DNA of 64,000 nt from Chitinophaga costaii. Its GTDB lineage: Bacteria; Bacteroidota; Bacteroidia; Chitinophagales; Chitinophagaceae. Both the position numbers and the translations under genes were made by a program. Location of the stretch: NCBI RefSeq assembly GCF_900094705.1, contig NZ_FMAR01000008.1:124001-188000 (forward strand), written 5' to 3'. Positions 36,922 through 44,465 of the stretch are shown piece after piece (position 1 is the stretch's first letter; each line of letters opens with the position of its first letter). The notes under the pieces are model-generated. The model was given only the letters and a program-made list of their open reading frames with translations. It was not told where the DNA came from and did not search any database.

Positions 36922-36972
36922 CAAGACCCATACATTAAAAGTGTATTGCTCTACCAACTGAGCTACCGGTTC
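36900..36972 (-). tRNA. tRNA-Lys (anticodon TTT)
   Basis: The 73-base minus-strand sequence folds as a cloverleaf. The acceptor stem GAACCGG pairs with CCGGTTC, discriminator A at 36900. The D-arm has AGCTCAGTTGGTAGAGC, the anticodon stem ATACA/TGTAT encloses loop CTTTTAA, and the T-arm is TTGGG-TTCGAGT-CCCAA. Anticodon TTT specifies lysine. CCA is not encoded. Its 3' end is the integration target of the neighbouring island, and the gene remains intact. Confidence 0.97.
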
Positions 36973-37003
36973 TTATGCTTATTTGTGTATGCTTAAGCGG
37001 CTG

Positions 37004-37034
37004 CAAAAATAGACATTATTTCATTCCATCCAAA
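37004..37034 (-). promoter_or_regulatory. Bacteroidota-type promoter of tRNA-Lys
   Basis: On the minus strand TTTG (37031-37034), 19 bases, then TATTTTTG (37004-37011) match the -33 TTTG / -7 TAnnTTTG consensus exactly. The tRNA begins 32 bases further on. Confidence 0.75.
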
Positions 37035-37130
37035 TAATTTTAGACTTTTTTTGCATGCGCTCCAATGCATCCGAAAGCGCCCCTCATTTTTTTGTAATTT
37101 CGCTGGTAGTAAGCTCATTTCAATACCTGT

Positions 37131-37877
37131 ATGGACAAAAGCATTAATAAGTACATCAGCGATACCGGTTTCTGTAGTCGCCGGGAAGCTGATAAATATA
37201 TAGAACAGGGCCGCGTTACCATCAACGATAATGTAGCTTCAAAAGGCAATCGGGTAGAGGAGGGCGACGTAGTGGAAATTGATGGCGAACGGTTAAAGAA
37301 GAAGCAAGCTACGGTGTATATAGCCCTCAACAAACCGAAAGGCATTACCTGTACTACCGATCAGAAAGACAAAACCAATATCATCGATTACGTTAATTTT
37401 AAATCCCGCATATTCCCCATCGGTCGGTTGGATAAATTATCAGAAGGATTGATTTTCCTGACCAACGATGGTGATATTGTGAACAAAATATTGCGTGCCG
37501 GTAACCAGCACGAAAAAGAATACGTAGTAACGGTAGATAAGCCCATTAACCTGGAATTTATTAAAGCCATGCGCAGTGGTGTGCGCATCCTGGGGGTTTA
37601 TACCAAACCATGTTTCGTGCAGCAGGAAGGTGCGCAGCAGTTTCGCATCATTCTTGTTCAAGGATTAAACCGGCAGATACGCCGCATGTGCGAAGCGCTG
37701 GGCTACAATGTGAAGTCGCTGCGCCGTACCCGTGTCATGAGCATGACGCTCAAAGACCTGGCCCCTGGCAAGTGGCGGTTCTTCACCACCGACGAGATCA
37801 ATACACTGAACGCCATGGTGGCCAGCAGCAGTAATACCGAAAAGGGTAGCAGCTTCACCGATGGCATGGATGAATAA
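37131..37877 (+). CDS. rluF: 23S rRNA pseudouridine synthase RluF
   Basis: The 248-residue protein has an N-terminal S4 RNA-binding domain (residues 4-60, 'YISDTGFCSRREADKYIEQ') and an RsuA-type catalytic domain. The catalytic Asp is Asp101 in 'IGRLDKLSEGL', and 'QGLNRQIRRMCEALGYNV' is the C-terminal motif. RluF modifies U2604 (E. coli numbering) in 23S rRNA. The assignment to RluF over RluB/RluE rests on the start and motif spacing. A GNAT gene follows after five bases. Confidence 0.9.
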   Translation: MDKSINKYISDTGFCSRREADKYIEQGRVTINDNVASKGNRVEEGDVVEIDGERLKKKQATVYIALNKPKGITCTTDQKDKTNIIDYVNFKSRIFPIGRLDKLSEGLIFLTNDGDIVNKILRAGNQHEKEYVVTVDKPINLEFIKAMRSGVRILGVYTKPCFVQQEGAQQFRIILVQGLNRQIRRMCEALGYNVKSLRRTRVMSMTLKDLAPGKWRFFTTDEINTLNAMVASSSNTEKGSSFTDGMDE

Positions 37878-37882
37878 AACCT

Positions 37883-38413
37883 ATGCGCTACTTTATTGAT
37901 ACGCCCAGACTAGCCCTGCGCCGGTTTGTGCTGACAGACGATGTATTCATTCATCGACTATTGAATACCCCCACCTGGATACAATTCATCGGCGATCGTC
38001 ATATCACCGATCTTACTGCGGCGCAAAACTATCTGCAAAACGTACCCTTTCAAAGCTACCAGGCCTACGGTTATGGTCCCTGGCTGGTGTATGGGAAACA
38101 GGAAAAAATGCCCATCGGCATGTGTGGCTTTTTTAGGCGGCCCTTCCTGGTTGCGCCAGATGTGGGATTTGCCTTTCTGCCGGCATTTGAAGGACAGGGC
38201 TTTGCGCGCGAAGCCCTTACCGCCTGTATGGATTATGCCCGCAGCATTTTAGGGTTTCCGCAGTTATATGCCTTCACCTTTCCTGCCAATGAACGCTGCA
38301 TCCGCCTGCTGGAAAGAACCGGCTTCCGCTACCAGGAATTGATTCATTTGCCCAGTGAAGTAAAACCTATGATGTTGTTTACCGCTACTTTTCCCTTGTC
38401 ATCTAAAATCTAA
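37883..38413 (+). CDS. GNAT-family N-acetyltransferase (RimJ/RimL type)
   Basis: The 176-residue protein shows the RimJ/RimL layout: 'IDTPRLALRRFVLTDD' at the start, 'PIGMCGFFRRPF' as the beta-4 region, 'DVGFAFLPAFEGQGFAREA' as the acetyl-CoA binding motif, and 'RCIRLLERTGFRYQ' near the end. It would acetylate an amine on a protein or small molecule. It is five bases after rluF and probably cotranscribed. Confidence 0.88.
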   Translation: MRYFIDTPRLALRRFVLTDDVFIHRLLNTPTWIQFIGDRHITDLTAAQNYLQNVPFQSYQAYGYGPWLVYGKQEKMPIGMCGFFRRPFLVAPDVGFAFLPAFEGQGFAREALTACMDYARSILGFPQLYAFTFPANERCIRLLERTGFRYQELIHLPSEVKPMMLFTATFPLSSKI

Positions 38414-38632
38414 ATATCTTCATCCAAACGGCTGCCCTTGAATGTAGTTTATCAATCGGGTATACTGGCTATTTCACCCGTTTACAACGGCTGGCAGACC
38501 AGACTACTAGGATGGTTGGGAAGTGTACAGGTATACCGTAAAATGGCGTGTAGGCCTTGCTGTTAGTATCTGCTTAGGTAGCAATAGCATTACAGCCGGC
38601 AGTGATCTTCCCACTTTACGGTATAAATGTTT

Positions 38633-38998
38633 CTATTGTAATGGCAGCAAGCAGGCCAATGGCATATATTCCAGGGCAAAAGCGCTGGTGTAGGGCATGG
38701 TTTCTATCCGGGTGTTGGTGTGGAGGTGGTAGCGTTGCTGTATCAGTTTGTTGCCTTGCAGTTTAAAATTTACATCGATACTATCTGGTATGTCTTCCTG
38801 GGAAAATAGCCATCGTGCTTTAATGACGCCTTGCCGGATGCTGCCCCGCAACATGCCGGTGTGGATGGTTTCGTCCGCTATTTTTACCACCATGGCGCCC
38901 GTTACCAGGCTGGTGCCAGGGCCAGGGTGGGTATTGGTGGTGCGTACGCCCACTGATGTATACGGCAAGGCCGCAGCATAAAGTAATAATGCGTACAT
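38633..38998 (-). CDS. Hypothetical protein with N-terminal hydrophobic segment
   Basis: Starting at ATG 38998 gives 121 residues beginning 'MYALLLYAAALPYTS'. A beta-rich part follows with 'LVTGAMVVKIADETIHTG' and 'GVIKARWLFSQED', resembling small lipocalin-like secreted proteins of Bacteroidota that measure about the same. No lipobox Cys is present. Its start region faces the divergent RluE-like gene. Function unknown. Confidence 0.6.
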   Translation of the reverse strand: MYALLLYAAALPYTSVGVRTTNTHPGPGTSLVTGAMVVKIADETIHTGMLRGSIRQGVIKARWLFSQEDIPDSIDVNFKLQGNKLIQQRYHLHTNTRIETMPYTSAFALEYMPLACLLPLQ

Positions 38999-39117
38999 GG
39001 TGCAGGAGTTTCTTAACGCCCGCAAATCAGGTGTCACCTGCAAAACCATGAATTTGTACAGTCTGTACCAAGGGCATCAAGCGATGACAAACAATTTATA
39101 CCTTAATTTTGCTGTTT

Positions 39118-39756
39118 ATGCACAACACCCGCCACCGATATTTTGTCATCAACAAGCCTCATGGCATGTTGTCGCAGTTCATGACCCGCTTCGAAGGCGA
39201 GCAGCACCTGCCCATGCTGGGGGCATTGGACTTTCCTTTCCCGGAAGGTACGCATGCCATTGGCCGGCTGGATAAAGACTCCGAAGGATTGTTGTTGCTC
39301 ACTACTAACCAACGGGTTACCCGGCTGCTGTTTAATAGTAAGGTGCCCCACGAACGCACTTATCTCGTAAAAGTAAAACATGCTGTAACGGCAGAGAAGC
39401 TGCTCTTGTTGCAAACTGGCATTCCTATCCGTATTAAGGGTGGACTGTTTTATACTACGCCTCCCTGCAACGTGCAGATCGTATCCCCCCCTGCCCACTT
39501 ATTTGCCCGCCTGGGTGAGCCGCCAGACTATGGTAAGGTTACCTGGCTGCGCATCACCCTTACCGAAGGCAAATACCACCAGGTACGCAAAATGGTCAGC
39601 AACGCGGGCCACCGGTGCCTGCGGCTTATCAGGGTTTCCATTGAAGCGCTGTTGCTGGGAGATTTACAACCTGGCCAGGTGTTGGAAATAGGCGAGGAAG
39701 ATTTTTTTACACAATTGAAGATAGAAAATTGGCAGCCGGCTGCTTTGCGGCAGTAG
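39118..39756 (+). CDS. Pseudouridine synthase, RsuA/RluB/E/F family (RluE-like)
   Basis: 212 residues from ATG 39118; a TTG three codons earlier is less likely. There is no S4 domain, as in RluE. The catalytic Asp52 is in 'IGRLDKDSEGLLLL', and 'LTEGKYHQVRKMVSNAGHR' is the second signature. It probably modifies 23S rRNA U2457 (E. coli numbering). A TAnnTTTG box, TAATTTTG, lies at 39104-39111, so the transcript would be nearly leaderless. Confidence 0.88.
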   Translation: MHNTRHRYFVINKPHGMLSQFMTRFEGEQHLPMLGALDFPFPEGTHAIGRLDKDSEGLLLLTTNQRVTRLLFNSKVPHERTYLVKVKHAVTAEKLLLLQTGIPIRIKGGLFYTTPPCNVQIVSPPAHLFARLGEPPDYGKVTWLRITLTEGKYHQVRKMVSNAGHRCLRLIRVSIEALLLGDLQPGQVLEIGEEDFFTQLKIENWQPAALRQ

Positions 39757-39791
39757 TGGTGAAACAAGATATATAATTGGGCAGCCATTCC

Positions 39792-40169
39792 TCAAACCGT
39801 TCTGAAATTCATGACCCTTTCTTCGAAAACTTCATTAGGCACCAGCGCTTTATTTTTCAGCCGCGTTTTATAAGAATAGATGGTTTTTACAGCATATTCC
39901 AGGATTTGCGCAATCTTCTCCGTTTCCGTAATCCCGATGCGGATCAGCGCAAAAATGCGCAGGTCAGTATTCAGTAGCTCCCCGTTTTTTAGTATAATCT
40001 GGTCTTCCGGCGGAAATAGTGTATTGATGTCCCGCACGAAATTCGGGAACAGCTTCAGGAATATTTTGTCGAAGTTGCGGAGCAACTCTTCCTTGTCTTT
40101 GCGTGGATCTATGCTATAAACCACGATTCGCAGCTGCCTGTATTTCTTATCGGATAGTTTTGGGACTTT
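39792..40169 (-). pseudogene. DUF6377-type regulator, C-terminal fragment
   Basis: The minus-strand frame from about 40169 reads '[19 protein letters not shown]', then '[18 protein letters not shown]' and '[20 protein letters not shown]', typical of the LuxR-like C-terminal part of Bacteroidota TPR/DUF6377 regulators. Full proteins exceed 500 residues with a signal peptide, TPR repeats and a membrane helix. All of that is missing upstream, where a stop closes the frame. A GTG at 40124 could start a 110-residue product. Confidence 0.65.
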
Positions 40170-40290
40170 TTATAGCTTGTCCAGCCCGCAAAGAAAGCGG
40201 CATCCATATTAAAATAGTAACCGATCGCTGATCGGTGGAGCCTCCGATCTCAATGCCATCATTGCAATCGTCTTTTTTGTGATGCGCGTT

Positions 40291-40812
40291 TTACAACAAG
40301 GCATCCTTCAGTACTGCCACCGTAACCAGTAGTTGGCCATTGTGCCGCATCGTATGTTCTGCAGCATGAAAAAGCAAGCCTATTACAGTACTGGGTAATT
40401 GTTGCCGGCCCACGCCCCGGAAATCTTCCAGCGTAGCAGCGTCTGTGTTGGCCAGTTGAGCCAGCATAAGATCTATCTGTCGGTTAAAATTCTCCAGTAA
40501 TATTTTAGGGTGAAGGGAATGTTCTTCCTTTCCTTCAAAGCCCAGGGCTTCCAGTTGGGTGGGACTTAGCATTTCTCCACGGGCATAGGTGGCCAGGCGG
40601 TCCAATACCCCGCGCAGGTGTTGGAGGTGAAACCCGGGAGAAGCCATGCCAGCAGGTTTCTTCCACAAAAGCTCGGGTGGAAAATCTGTCATCACTTTAT
40701 TTACTTCCTCCCTGGCCTGCAACAAGGCATGGGCCACCGGTTGCAATAGCCCGGGTATGCCGGCCACCGGGCCGCGCATCCAGTATTCAGGAAGACTAAT
40801 AGCATTGGTCAT
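40291..40812 (-). CDS. DinB-family protein
   Basis: 173 residues from ATG 40812. It contains the DinB/YfiT four-helix bundle pattern: 'FHLQHLRGVLDRLATYARG' with a His at the metal site, and 'LLFHAAEHTMRHNGQLLVT' near the C-terminus with the other His residues. The family are metal-dependent enzymes, often thiol transferases. The substrate is unknown. A hydrophilic start at 40857 would add 15 residues and is less likely. Confidence 0.85.
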   Translation of the reverse strand: MTNAISLPEYWMRGPVAGIPGLLQPVAHALLQAREEVNKVMTDFPPELLWKKPAGMASPGFHLQHLRGVLDRLATYARGEMLSPTQLEALGFEGKEEHSLHPKILLENFNRQIDLMLAQLANTDAATLEDFRGVGRQQLPSTVIGLLFHAAEHTMRHNGQLLVTVAVLKDALL

Positions 40813-40958
40813 GCCCTTAATGTACAAAATGCCTGCCTGTAAAACAATGCATTTCACTGGTGAGGAATGGCCCTGCTTAGTTGCCTGGGATAATACATTA
40901 TTTACATATTAAATTTATATTATATTTACTATCATTTTGTCCCTTATTCTTTTACTTT

Positions 40959-41363
40959 ATGCGTGTTAAGCCCTTTGCCTTATTCCTGTCCATTTTTCTG
41001 AATGCCATTGCACCCGCATTTGCCGGGGGAGAGAAAACCAATATCACCATTGCCTCCCAGCAGGAGGTCTATACTTTCATGAAGGGGGATAAAGACCATC
41101 CCGTTAACGTCAAAGTACTGTTGCTTACTACCTTTCGTTGTAATGAATTTCATACCACCCTGCCTTATGAAGCTTACTACAACGACCAGATAACGGTAGG
41201 TGATCTGCGGGTATAGGTAAATGGTTCCCACAACAAGAGCCTACAGCCTTTGTTTTCGCAATACGAGGTAGACGATATTTTTTATTCCGATGCCCAGCTT
41301 TGCTCCCTGAAAATGCCGCTGGAAAAGGTAGGTGCCGAAAGCGCAGTTGGGCTTCTGCGCTGA
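40959..41363 (+). pseudogene. DUF3857 (transglutaminase-associated) protein, N-terminal fragment with nonsense codon
   Basis: From ATG 40959 the frame encodes a signal peptide ('MRVKPFALFLSIFLNAIAPAF') and 'EEVYTFMKGDKDHPVNVKV'-like sequence to TAG 41214-41216. Translation of the same frame after the stop gives 'VNGSHNKSLQPLFSQYEVD' and 'IFYSDAQLCSLKMPLEKVG', which continues the DUF3857 fold, until a TGA at 41361-41363. The rest of the normally 600-residue protein is gone. So it is a truncated gene with an internal stop. Confidence 0.65.
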
Positions 41364-42063
41364 CAGGCTGGTATTGCACATACCAGTTTGGCAGTGGTAA
41401 CCAATATGTTTTATGGGCGTTTGAAAATAGTAAGGAGTCCATAAATTCAGCGGCCAGTTCGTTTAGGCGCACAGGTTGTCGCGGCAGGCAAAGCCCAGCC
41501 ATCAGCAGGCCGGAAATAACTGGTTGGCATGAAATGCAAGTAAGGTTACAGATACTTAAATTTAGTTCAGCCGCTTACAAATTGTACAGGCCAGGGGACA
41601 AGGACTAGTATTGAATAAAAAGATACTATGTTGTATGTGCCAGGTGTTAATGGAACGTTTTTAAGAATAGATGATAGCGGGTGAACAAGGTATTACTTAC
41701 GTATCAGTTTGCCTTTATAAAGCGGGCAGGAGGGCATGTTGGTACTTTTTGTAATTATAAACTATCCAAAATACTTTGGAAAGTGAAGCGCTTTATCCGA
41801 AAAATTAAATGTTTTAACGCATAGTTTAAGCAATATATATTTAAAGAGATTTCTCCCGGCTGTCTGCCGAAATGGGCCATGTGACGCTGTTGTAGATTAT
41901 TTATATACCAGATATCTGGTAGTTGGTACCCGTTGTACTACACCAAAGTTATGTTCATTATGCCTGTACCTGGTACATAATTATTGGAAATCATTTTTAT
42001 TTAGTAAATTAAAGCTGTCAACGAATACGCCGATCCATAATACCGTACCGAAAACCAAATATT
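41364..42063. other. Gene-poor 700-base stretch with possible debris
   Basis: A plus-strand frame through 41300-41608 includes 'GWYCTYQFGSGNQYVLWAF', faintly like TIMP-like secreted proteins, but the rest has no supporting pattern. From about 41610 to 42063 I see no coding signal, terminator or repeat. Confidence 0.4.
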
Positions 42064-42573
42064 ATGATTGCAGGACAAAGTGGGCGTCCATACGTTTGCC
42101 TGTTCGTTATGGGACTTCTGTTATTGCAGATTCCCGTATCTGCCCAGCAAAAAAAATCGGCCGCCGCTGTCGATAGTGCGCTGCTAGCCAATGCCCTGCA
42201 TGACCGTCAATTTATTTTTGTACCACAACAAATGATGCCCATGGCAGGCCGCATGCGCACTGTTACACCAGATTTCTCTATAAAATTGAATGGAGATACC
42301 TTAATATCTTACCTACCTTATGTGGGCCGTTCCTACTTGGCTCCGGTAGATGCAAGTAAAGGTCCGTTGGACTTTACCACCACGGTAACCTATGATCAGC
42401 AAAGTCGCAAAAAGGGTGGGTGGACTATCATTTTGAAACCTATTGAATCAATGGATGTGCAGCAATACGTATTAACTGTATTTACTAACGGGAGTACCAG
42501 TTTGCAGGTGGCCAGTACAAACCGGCAGCCTATTTCCTATAACGGCTATCTTAAGCCGGTGATAAAACAATAA
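42064..42573 (+). CDS. DUF4251-family secreted protein
   Basis: A 169-residue protein with signal peptide ('VCLFVMGLLLLQIPVSAQ') and the DUF4251 pattern: 'DRQFIFVPQQMMPMAGRMR', 'DTLISYLPYVGRSYLAP' and 'FTTTVTYDQQSRKKGGWTI'. The family is a beta-rich periplasmic protein of Bacteroidota with unknown function. Confidence 0.88.
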   Translation: MIAGQSGRPYVCLFVMGLLLLQIPVSAQQKKSAAAVDSALLANALHDRQFIFVPQQMMPMAGRMRTVTPDFSIKLNGDTLISYLPYVGRSYLAPVDASKGPLDFTTTVTYDQQSRKKGGWTIILKPIESMDVQQYVLTVFTNGSTSLQVASTNRQPISYNGYLKPVIKQ

Positions 42574-42760
42574 ATATCCGCTATGAAAAGTGTATAAGAA
42601 CACGAATTACCCTCCGGTACCAGCCGGGTTTCTAGGGAAGATTGGACTTCTGATTATTTTGCAGTAATAATAGTAATTACAATATATTAACGAGTGATGA
42701 TTGCCTTATAGCTAATTTTAAAAACCTTACACCACAACTTACCCCTTCAACATTAGTATC

Positions 42761-43402
42761 GTGAGAAGCACAACTCAACAACAATTGATTCGCATTTTCG
42801 GTGACCAAATGACATCGGTTATTGAACAACACGCCACTCCCATGACCATTCCGCCGGACGAGGTGATCCTGGTGCCGGATGCCTACGTAAGAATATTACC
42901 CTTTGTATTGGAAGGGTCTATCAGAATTTACCGGGTAGATGAAGAAGGCAAGGAAATTTTTCTTTATTATGTGGAGCAGTCGCAAACCTGCGCCATGTCG
43001 GTACTGGCCTGTCTGGGTGGCGACAAAAGCAAGATTAAGGCGGTAACAGAAACCGAAACGCATTTACTGGCCATCCCGTCTAGTTTTGTGGAAAACTGGA
43101 TGGAAAACCAAGTAGTTTTCCGCCGGTTTATTCTGCACACCTGCGAGAAGAAGTTTGAAGACCTTTTTAGAGCCATCGACAGCCTGGCATTTAAAAAGCT
43201 TGACGAGCGCCTGCTGGATTATATCCGCGAATCCTGCAAAACCGCTGGCAATAACTTTATTACGATGACGCACCAGGAGTTGGCACGCGAGATGAATACA
43301 TCGCGGGAAGTAGTATCCCGGCTGCTGAAACAAATGGAGCGGCAAGGGCTGGTGCGTATGGCGAGGAGTCGCATTTCGCTTGTTAAACCTTCCAATAATT
43401 AA
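42761..43402 (+). CDS. Crp/Fnr-family transcriptional regulator
   Basis: 213 residues from a GTG start. An N-terminal cyclic-nucleotide-binding fold ('VLEGSIRIYRVDEEGKEIF', 'ETHLLAIPSSFVENWM') is followed by a C-terminal winged helix, 'ITMTHQELAREMNTSREV' and 'VSRLLKQMERQGLVR'. It lacks the N-terminal Cys cluster of FNR and the residues typical of cAMP contact, so the effector is unknown. Seven bases after its stop is a perfect CRP-type palindrome, probably its own target. Confidence 0.92.
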   Translation: MRSTTQQQLIRIFGDQMTSVIEQHATPMTIPPDEVILVPDAYVRILPFVLEGSIRIYRVDEEGKEIFLYYVEQSQTCAMSVLACLGGDKSKIKAVTETETHLLAIPSSFVENWMENQVVFRRFILHTCEKKFEDLFRAIDSLAFKKLDERLLDYIRESCKTAGNNFITMTHQELAREMNTSREVVSRLLKQMERQGLVRMARSRISLVKPSNN

Positions 43403-43408
43403 TGCCTG

Positions 43409-43424
43409 TGTGACCAATGTCACA
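43409..43424. promoter_or_regulatory. CRP/FNR-type binding site
   Basis: TGTGACCAATGTCACA is a perfect inverted repeat of the form TGTGA-N6-TCACA, the canonical CRP half-site arrangement. It lies between the Crp/Fnr gene and the sigma-like gene starting at 43534, 110 bases before the latter, so it most likely controls that gene. Confidence 0.7.
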
Positions 43425-43533
43425 TTAAATCATCGGAAGAAGCATTTACTTTTAATATAGATACATTACACAGTAAAAATCCTGTTCCACTATCCCGGCT
43501 CTAGCCTGGTGGGAACTATCCCAATGTTCAACT

Positions 43534-43884
43534 ATGTCAGGTGCTGACCATTACAAACAATATAACGATGCGGCGCAATTCACTGAAGCGGATTGGATAG
43601 CCGGACTTACCGCACGCGATCATACGGTGATTGCGCTGTGTTACGACCGGTATGCGCCTGCCCTCTACGGGTATATCCTGAAAACCGTTAAAACTGAATC
43701 GGTAGCCGCACCCATCCTGTCGGCGGCTTTCTTACATATTATAAAAGGCATTGGTGACTTTGTACCGGGAGATGTACGATTATTTACCTGGATGTTACGG
43801 ATTACCCACTTGGAAATGATCCGGCAAACCGGAGAAGGATTTGAACTGCCGCCCATGGCACATGGGTTGCCAGGTGGTAGTTAA
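43534..43884 (+). CDS. Short sigma-70 region 2-like protein
   Basis: A 116-residue protein that resembles region 2 of an ECF sigma factor: 'ALCYDRYAPALYGYILKTV', then 'AAPILSAAFLHIIKGIGDF' and 'LFTWMLRITHLEMIRQTGE'. Region 4, needed for -35 recognition, is missing; the protein ends in 'PMAHGLPGGS'. Typical ECF factors are about 170-190 residues. It may be a truncated gene or a regulator working without region 4. Control by the adjacent Crp/Fnr protein is likely. Confidence 0.65.
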   Translation: MSGADHYKQYNDAAQFTEADWIAGLTARDHTVIALCYDRYAPALYGYILKTVKTESVAAPILSAAFLHIIKGIGDFVPGDVRLFTWMLRITHLEMIRQTGEGFELPPMAHGLPGGS

Positions 43885-44069
43885 GTTAAGGCTGAGGCGT
43901 CCGTGCATCCGGAATTTTATAACCGTCACTATCCTTTATCGCCTAACACCCCGAATTTTGCTTGCTAAGTAGTGCCGTAGCGTTTCCCCTGTAAGTAAGG
44001 AAGAAAATCTTGCTGAATCTTTTGGATGCCTGGGTTTGAGCCTTGTTGAATAGCCTTATAAAAGGTGTG

Positions 44070-44339
44070 CTAGGAATGCGTGGATGCCAGGCCATAATCC
44101 GGGGCGGCCCCTTCTGCCAGGGCAGTACGGATAGCCATGCGCAATGCTTCCTGGGGAGGACAAGTTGCTGCAAAAGTGTAGTTCAGGGTATCTCTTTGTT
44201 CATTTTCACCCAAGGTTTCCGGCCAGTATTTTACCTGCTTGCGCGCATCCAAGCCTGGAAACTGCGCCGCAAATTGCGCATTTACCTGCTCCAGCAGGGC
44301 ATCGATGCGCTGGCTTACCTGTTGTATATCCTGTGCCAT
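44070..44339 (-). CDS. Small hypothetical protein, helical N-terminus
   Basis: 89 residues from ATG 44339 ('MAQDIQQVSQRIDALLEQV'), predicted to be helical at the start, with a compact second half 'PQEALRMAIRTALAEGAAP'. It is separated from the AarF-like gene by a strong hairpin. No family recognised. Confidence 0.5.
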   Translation of the reverse strand: MAQDIQQVSQRIDALLEQVNAQFAAQFPGLDARKQVKYWPETLGENEQRDTLNYTFAATCPPQEALRMAIRTALAEGAAPDYGLASTHS

Positions 44340-44384
44340 GAGATTGCTTTTGGCAAATGGTGCAATCATCATTCCATAAAATAT

Positions 44385-44423
44385 GCGGGCAAGTAAGTGG
44401 CCATTTGCCTTTTACTTGCCCGC
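44385..44423. terminator. Hairpin after the AarF-like gene
   Basis: GCGGGCAAGTAA (44385-44396) and TTACTTGCCCGC (44412-44423) form a perfect 12-bp stem, 43 bases below the AarF stop. The minus-strand T-rich tail is interrupted (ATATTTTATGG). Confidence 0.65.
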
Positions 44424-44465
44424 TTTAAGCAGGTATAGCATTGCAGCACCTGTAAGGTGGTAGGC

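Larger units (their letters stand above)
35630..36961 (+). pseudogene. Large serine recombinase, 5'-truncated and frameshifted
   Basis: Homology starts inside the resolvase domain: 'SRNQMISTLRRLGVEPQ', then 'LDLSIPENKMMLAFYLA'. The N-terminal catalytic part with the nucleophilic Ser is absent. The recombinase domain ('EGRVIGIAPLGYSSK', 'NPVYGGKVFIAKYKDEESF'), zinc-ribbon ('CPRCG', 'YYHYYHCSATCGF') and coiled coil follow. Lesions are TAG 36110-36112 with a one-base deletion, a compensating shift near 36262, and TAG 36728-36730. The last in-frame stretch ends at TGA 36959-36961, inside the antisense strand of tRNA-Lys. It was probably the integrase of this island. Confidence 0.85.

Noticed and set aside
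41300-41608. A frame with slight TIMP-like look
   Set aside because: Only a short segment is suggestive; the N-terminal part is the DUF3857 remnant in another frame, so no gene is called.
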